The notes under the pieces: generated by a model
What the model saw: the letters and a program-made list of their open reading frames with translations, nothing else
Told to the model about the DNA's origin: nothing
Databases searched by the model: none
Origin: Flavobacterium sp. Sd200
Lineage (GTDB): Bacteria; Bacteroidota; Bacteroidia; Flavobacteriales; Flavobacteriaceae
Reading direction: 5' to 3'
Assembly (NCBI RefSeq): GCF_009826935.1
Contig: NZ_WUMN01000003.1
Coordinates: 372,001-436,000, forward strand
Length of the DNA: 64,000 nt
In this document: positions 59,385 to 64,000 of the stretch, piece by piece
Layout: each line of letters starts with the position of its first letter
How positions within the stretch are numbered: the first letter of the stretch is position 1
Made by a program: the position numbers and the translations under genes

Positions 59385-62300
59385 ATGTTCATTTTGTATC
59401 GCTTTAAATATGTTTTGTTCTGCATTCTATTGTCTGTCACAGTTTTTGGACAGGAGATATGTAATAATGGCATCGATGACGATGGAGATGGCAAAATTGA
59501 TTTAAATGATGAAGACTGTGCCTGCGGCAGTAATTCTGTAACAAGTCTTTTAAATAATCATGATTTTGAGCAAATGAATTTTTGCCCAAACGATTTTGCT
59601 CTTTTCAATGCAGCAACCGGATGGTTTTTACCTAATGATGCTTCTACGGATTATATTAACAGTTGCGGATTTGTACCCCTTTCTGCTACAGATGCCGGGA
59701 TTTACCCTTTGCCACCCCTCAACGGAAATGGCGTTGCCGGTATATTGGTATCACAGGATTATAAAGAATTTATAGCAGCTTGTACAACGGCAACCCTGCG
59801 TGCAGGTACAACATATCAGCTTAATTTTGATATTGCTTCCTCTACCTCAGGAAGAATATTGTCTACAGACCCTAATAGAGGACAGGTTTGCAATAATGGA
59901 AATTTGAACGCCGGACGAATTGATATAACTCTGTATGGAAAAAGGGTTTGTGATAGAGCTTTTGAAGATACTTATGATCTGCCCTCGGGCTGGAGATCTT
60001 TAGGAACTGTAACATATCTGCCATCTAAAAACTGGACTCAGTTATCTGTTATATTTACACCATTAGAGGATTTAAATTCTATTATGTTAGGACCGCCAGA
60101 TGTACTGCCGGATAGTTACGTTAAAGAATATGACTACTCTTCTTGTTTTCCCTATTTCTATTTTGATAATGTGGTATTAAATTCAGTATCTGATTTAGGT
60201 GTAAAAATAAACAGTACTGGTAGCTTTTGCGATAATACCTTAACATTAACTGCAGAGACTGTTTCAGGTTCAGGGAATATTTATCAATGGTACAGAGATG
60301 GTATTGCAATTGCAGGAGCTACTGATGCAGCTTTACATGTTGATTTTAATGACAGCAATTTAGCAAATTATCAGGTTAAGGTTGATAATGCTGGTTCGTG
60401 TAAAATAAGTCCTTTTTATAATATAGACAAAGTATTGGACTTTCCTGAATATTCCATAGATCAGTCGCCATGTTTTCCGGGTAGGACAACAGTAACTATT
60501 ACTACGGTCGCCGATGAATATAGTTTTGATAATGGCGTCACATGGTCTTCAAATCCTTCCCAAGGTAATTATACTGCTGCTGACAGGATATTATTGATAA
60601 TCAAAAAGAATGGCTGTATTTCTGGTGCCAGAAGGGTGGTGTTAACATTTCCGCCTATTGTTGGTTTTGAGCTTAATGTAATTCAGCCGGGCTGCAATAC
60701 TAATGGATCTATAACAGTGACTACACCTGCTTTGGAGTACAGTTTTGATAACGGAATAACATGGACAACCAATAATACTTTGAGCGATTTGCCACCAAAC
60801 TATAATTTTGAATATAAAGTAAAAATAAAAAGTTTGATAGGCTGTATTTTGGGATTTACTACTGTTGTAATGCGTCCATTTTTTTTCCCTGAGCCAGATG
60901 TAACATCAACAGGTGCCGGTTGTGGAAACGAAGGTACTATTACCATCCTGACACCTGGAATGCAATACTACAGCATAGATGGAGGAATAACATGGTCTTC
61001 AAATCCAATATTTACTAATTTGGAAGAGAGAGTCTATAATGTGATGGTAAAAAATGATCTTGGTTGTATTTCTCTGTCAAAAGCTGTTTATATTGTAAGA
61101 GATTATTTACCAATGCCTGAAGTGGTAGTTGTTCAGCCTGATTGCGGAGTGTCGGGATATGTCACAGTGGTGACTCCGGCCTTAGAATATAGTTATGATA
61201 ATGGTGTTACGTGGACAACTGATAATACCGTAAATCTATCTCCGGAATATTATTATATTGTTATAAAAAACAGTGAAGGATGTACTTCAAGGCCAAATGT
61301 AATCGTTATACGCGATTATGTACTTGACGTTACAATTAACCATATAGATGTTAATCCATCCTGTTCAAATAACGGGAGTATAAATATTACAACTCAGGCT
61401 TTGGAATACAGTATAGATGATGGCAGAACATGGCAATCAAACCCTTTATTTAATAATCTTAGAGAGGGATATTACGCTTTAAAAGTCAGGAATGGAATTG
61501 ATTGTGAATCATATTCAATGGTTGTAGAATTGGTGAATTTTAATAATATTACACCAAATTATGAAATAAAAAATGCAGGTTGCGATACATACGGGAGTCT
61601 AACGATTGACATTCCAGCTGATCTTTACAGTTTTGACGATGGATTGACATGGTCTGAAAATAATAGTATTTATAATTTATCAGGAGATTATGTGTTTAAT
61701 ATTTTGGCTAAAAAACATAATAATTGCATTACTCAGACAGCTACTGTATATTTTAATTCAGATTATATTCAACCTCCTATTGTAAATGATTACACGGCCT
61801 ATTTATGTGATGTCGAAAATAATGGTAAGGAAATTATAAACTTACAGAGCTACAATCAACATCTGATTGCGAACTTTGCTAACTATACATTTTATTATTT
61901 TAGCTCAATTACAGAGGCTCAAAATTTTAGTCTTTTAAACCAAATATCTAATTACAATAATTATGAAGTAGCAAACAGTACTGTAATTTATGTAGCTGTC
62001 TTATCTCCGAATAATTGCTTTAGTATTGCTACAGTTTCTTTTATATTTTTACAGTCTCCAGACATTACACCAGTATTTGAAACGATCATTTTGTGCGAAA
62101 ATACAAATGTAACTTTAAGTGCGGGTAATGGTTTTAGCAGCTATTTATGGTCTAATGGTGATAGGACAAATACTACAGTGGTTGATAAGCCAGGAAATTA
62201 TACTGTAACTGTAACAAAAGATTATGGAAATATAATATGTTCTGCCGAAAAGAAAATTAATGTTGTGTTGTCTAACGCAGCCACAATATTGGACGTTTTA

Positions 62301-62744
62301 ATTGAAGATTTTGCCGAACCAAATAATATAATAGAAATAAAGACTGAAGGTTTGGGAGATTATGTATATTCATTAGATGGAATAAATTATCAGAAAAGTA
62401 ATCTATTTACTAATCTTTCCTCCGGAGTCTATAAAGTTTATGTTCGGGATAAGAACGATTGCGGTATTACAACTAAGGATGTCTTCTTGCTTACGTACCC
62501 TAAATATTTTACTCCAAATGGAGATGGTGTAAATGATGTCTGGGCAATTAAATTTTCGCATTTATATTCAACTTTTAAAGTTTCTATATTTGATCGTTAT
62601 GGAAAGCTGATTAAGCAGCTTAATAATAAAGAATATTGGGATGGTACTTTTAATGGACATGAACTTCCTTCTGGTGATTATTGGTTTTTAGTAACAAGAA
62701 ATAATGGGGACGATTTTAAAGGACATTTTTCACTCTTAAGATAA
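59385..62744 (+). CDS. T9SS type-B sorted surface protein with SprB-like repeats
   Basis: A 1,119-aa protein; ATG at 59385 gives a signal peptide (ending VFGQEICN) and follows a promoter. It begins with a Ca-binding-like NNGIDDDGDGKIDLND motif, then a carbohydrate-binding-like domain (about 60-280). Six tandem repeats of about 70-80 residues lie at about 350-790, each with Cys near the start and a YSFDNGVTW-type strand. More beta modules follow, and the T9SS type-B C-terminal domain (YFTPNGDGVNDVWAI to the end) anchors it to the cell surface. Similar proteins act as gliding or adhesion factors. Confidence 0.88.
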   Translation: MFILYRFKYVLFCILLSVTVFGQEICNNGIDDDGDGKIDLNDEDCACGSNSVTSLLNNHDFEQMNFCPNDFALFNAATGWFLPNDASTDYINSCGFVPLSATDAGIYPLPPLNGNGVAGILVSQDYKEFIAACTTATLRAGTTYQLNFDIASSTSGRILSTDPNRGQVCNNGNLNAGRIDITLYGKRVCDRAFEDTYDLPSGWRSLGTVTYLPSKNWTQLSVIFTPLEDLNSIMLGPPDVLPDSYVKEYDYSSCFPYFYFDNVVLNSVSDLGVKINSTGSFCDNTLTLTAETVSGSGNIYQWYRDGIAIAGATDAALHVDFNDSNLANYQVKVDNAGSCKISPFYNIDKVLDFPEYSIDQSPCFPGRTTVTITTVADEYSFDNGVTWSSNPSQGNYTAADRILLIIKKNGCISGARRVVLTFPPIVGFELNVIQPGCNTNGSITVTTPALEYSFDNGITWTTNNTLSDLPPNYNFEYKVKIKSLIGCILGFTTVVMRPFFFPEPDVTSTGAGCGNEGTITILTPGMQYYSIDGGITWSSNPIFTNLEERVYNVMVKNDLGCISLSKAVYIVRDYLPMPEVVVVQPDCGVSGYVTVVTPALEYSYDNGVTWTTDNTVNLSPEYYYIVIKNSEGCTSRPNVIVIRDYVLDVTINHIDVNPSCSNNGSINITTQALEYSIDDGRTWQSNPLFNNLREGYYALKVRNGIDCESYSMVVELVNFNNITPNYEIKNAGCDTYGSLTIDIPADLYSFDDGLTWSENNSIYNLSGDYVFNILAKKHNNCITQTATVYFNSDYIQPPIVNDYTAYLCDVENNGKEIINLQSYNQHLIANFANYTFYYFSSITEAQNFSLLNQISNYNNYEVANSTVIYVAVLSPNNCFSIATVSFIFLQSPDITPVFETIILCENTNVTLSAGNGFSSYLWSNGDRTNTTVVDKPGNYTVTVTKDYGNIICSAEKKINVVLSNAATILDVLIEDFAEPNNIIEIKTEGLGDYVYSLDGINYQKSNLFTNLSSGVYKVYVRDKNDCGITTKDVFLLTYPKYFTPNGDGVNDVWAIKFSHLYSTFKVSIFDRYGKLIKQLNNKEYWDGTFNGHELPSGDYWFLVTRNNGDDFKGHFSLLR

Positions 62745-62894
62745 ATAGTATGTGGGGCAGACTGTAAGAGCCTTTAACAGTATTTAGTAAAGGCTGCTAA
62801 AACAGGCTTAAAGTAAGGTTAATTAAAATAAAATTAGAGGGTTAAGTAATAAGCCCTGCGTAATTTTATGCTATAACCACAAAAAAGCAATAAG

Positions 62895-63332
62895 ATGAAA
62901 AAGTTAATTTTTACGCTTGGGGCAGTGCTGGCATTTGGCCTGGCAACCCAGGCACAGACCGATACTACCCGAACAAGCCGTTCACGTACTACTAACAGTA
63001 ATACCCGTGTTACCACTCCGGCAGGAACATCAACAACGAGGAGCACAACAACTAACAGACAAAATACTGTTAGCCCTGCAACAACGTCGCCCTCATCTAC
63101 AATGCCCGGAACTACAACTCCGTCTAATGGGGTAACCCCAAGTACAACAGCTACACCGCCGCCAACAACCCCGGCAAGCCCTGTGCCACCTACCTCTACC
63201 AGAATGCCATCTAATACAACTACAGCCCCCGGAGCTACTACCACTCCCGGCACTACAACCCCAACAACCACTAATCCGGCTACCACTACACCAGGCACAA
63301 CGGTAACTCCGGCTGCGCCGCCAAGACCATAA
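62895..63332 (+). CDS. Secreted Thr/Pro-rich low-complexity protein
   Basis: A 145-aa protein with a signal peptide (MKKLIFTLGAVLAFGLATQAQ... cut after the Gln) followed by a region almost wholly of Thr, Pro, Ser, Ala and Gly. A long antisense frame here is a shadow of the repeats. Such proteins are often surface-exposed and O-glycosylated in Bacteroidota. Real coding is supported by the signal peptide and by the terminator after it. Confidence 0.7.
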   Translation: MKKLIFTLGAVLAFGLATQAQTDTTRTSRSRTTNSNTRVTTPAGTSTTRSTTTNRQNTVSPATTSPSSTMPGTTTPSNGVTPSTTATPPPTTPASPVPPTSTRMPSNTTTAPGATTTPGTTTPTTTNPATTTPGTTVTPAAPPRP

Positions 63333-63364
63333 TCCGTATTTATATTAGTAATATTTGTGTTGGA

Positions 63365-63410
63365 AGGCTGTCTCAAAAGCATTTTTTTGTTTTGAGACAG
63401 CCTCTTGTTT
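63365..63410 (+). terminator. Terminator after the Thr/Pro-rich gene
   Basis: AGGCTGTCTCAAAA / TTTTGAGACAGCCT arms with an eleven-base loop, then TCTTGTTTTT. Confidence 0.9.
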
Positions 63411-63516
63411 TTATAAATAGAACAGTAATGTTTGTTTTTAGCTAACAGAGTGTTAAACAGAATTATTACTCAATTAATGTTTAGTATTTTTAGATAATAC
63501 AACACTCTTAAAATTA

Positions 63517-64000
63517 TGGAACAGCCACCCAACTTAAGCGTTATAAAAACCGATAAAGCCATAGGTAATGTAGAATGTGCGATCTCTGTACTTGGGGGGG
63601 CATACCTGCTTTATGATGCCCTTAAAAAAGAAAAAAAATCGTTGCCCGAAATTGCTGCTGCCGGTTTTATGATATATAAAGGGGTTAAGGGATTTATAGA
63701 TAACAATGAAGATAGGGCTTTAAAACCTGAAAGAGCCAAAAACCATAATATAAACGTTCATGCAAGACTGATAGTGAACAGGCCTGTAAATGAAGTGTAC
63801 AATTTTTGGAGGCATTTGGGCAACCTGCCTTTGTTTATGGAGCATTTGGAAGGGGTAACGGTTTTAAGCGATACGCTGTCTGAATGGAACGTTAAAGTGC
63901 CGGGGTTGAACAGCACATTAAGCTGGAGGTCTGAAATAGTGGCTGAAGAACCACACCGCTTTATTGGTTGGAGGTCGGTTACAGGATCGTCTATATGGAA
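63517..64000 (+). CDS. SRPBCC-type protein with N-terminal membrane region, truncated by the window
   Basis: The frame from ATG 63517 is open to the right edge (about 161 residues). Residues about 14-65 form a hydrophobic DUF2892-like region (VECAISVLGGAYLLYDAL, AAAGFMIYKGVKGFI). After about residue 85 there is an SRPBCC/polyketide-cyclase-like domain (INVHARLIVNRPVNEVYNFW, LPLFMEHLEGVTVL, HRFIGWRSV). Its function is unknown, and its C terminus is not seen. Confidence 0.75.

Noticed and set aside
62834..63382. 182-aa minus-strand ORF rich in Val and Gly
   Set aside because: It is the reverse-frame shadow of the Thr/Pro-rich gene, caused by the ACC/CCN repeats.
1..64000. CRISPR array
   Set aside because: No set of regularly spaced identical repeats with unique spacers was seen; the repeats present are palindromic elements or tandem units.

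Overview
The window reads as a chromosome segment of a flavobacterium (Bacteroidota). The signs are T9SS C-terminal sorting domains, the GldA gliding ABC ATPase, a GLPGLI protein, TAnnTTTG-type promoters, a split MetH, and a conjugation module of the Bacteroidetes CTnDOT traE-traN type. All functions were read from sequence; no search was run.

Region 1 (1 to about 19,800) is one end of an integrative conjugative element. A rightward transfer operon (traE, traF, traG, three TraI-like proteins, traJ, traK, a traL-position protein, traM, traN) is followed by accessory and small DNA-binding-type genes. Then comes a leftward 1,327-aa secreted GH32 fructan-hydrolase-like cargo gene. Next are two diverged tandem copies of a roughly 280-bp non-coding unit carrying long palindromes, and a leftward tyrosine integrase. 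The integrase lies beside the 3' end of tRNA-Leu(GAG), the likely attachment target. The relaxase, coupling protein and other element end are outside the window.

Region 2 (19,800 to 22,750) is chromosome: tRNA-Leu, two identical tRNA-Lys(UUU), shikimate kinase, a phosphoribosyltransferase, an S4-domain protein and an FKBP lipoprotein.

Region 3 (22,896 to 33,942) is a high-affinity K+ uptake locus on the minus strand: a small protein, kdpF, kdpA, kdpB, kdpC, a porin-like barrel, a stand-alone KdpD sensor domain and a separate histidine kinase. A divergent-class regulator, an NtrC-type sigma-54 activator, replaces KdpE, and a candidate -24/-12 promoter lies at the head of the operon. NhaA, a DUF389 membrane protein and inorganic pyrophosphatase follow, then deoxynucleoside kinase and an outer-membrane trio (GLPGLI protein, carboxypeptidase-like-domain protein, large beta-barrel).

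Region 4 (44,567 to 54,257) is the most interesting part: a methionine/SAM locus with several kinds of RNA control. metK lies behind a SAM-II-type riboswitch and metH behind a SAM-I (S-box) riboswitch. Between them are three genes resembling methionine-cluster enzymes that lack key features: a MetX-like protein with Asp in place of the nucleophile Ser and no lid segment, an OsmC-like protein missing its second Cys, and a homoserine dehydrogenase reduced to its NAD domain. They are preceded by small Cys/Met-containing ORFs, each followed by an intrinsic terminator and each with an upstream segment complementary to that terminator. Two of these leaders are collinear 22-codon homologues behind homologous promoters. 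This looks like peptide-dependent transcription attenuation and is the main candidate for an undescribed system.

Region 5 (54,318 to 64,000) holds a small membrane protein, a PagL/acyloxyacyl-hydrolase-like protein, a DUF2807-type protein, gldA with two tiny downstream ORFs, kynureninase, a 1,119-aa T9SS type-B repeat protein, a Thr/Pro-rich secreted protein and a truncated SRPBCC-type protein. Several Bacteroidota-style palindromic intergenic repeats are scattered through the chromosomal part.
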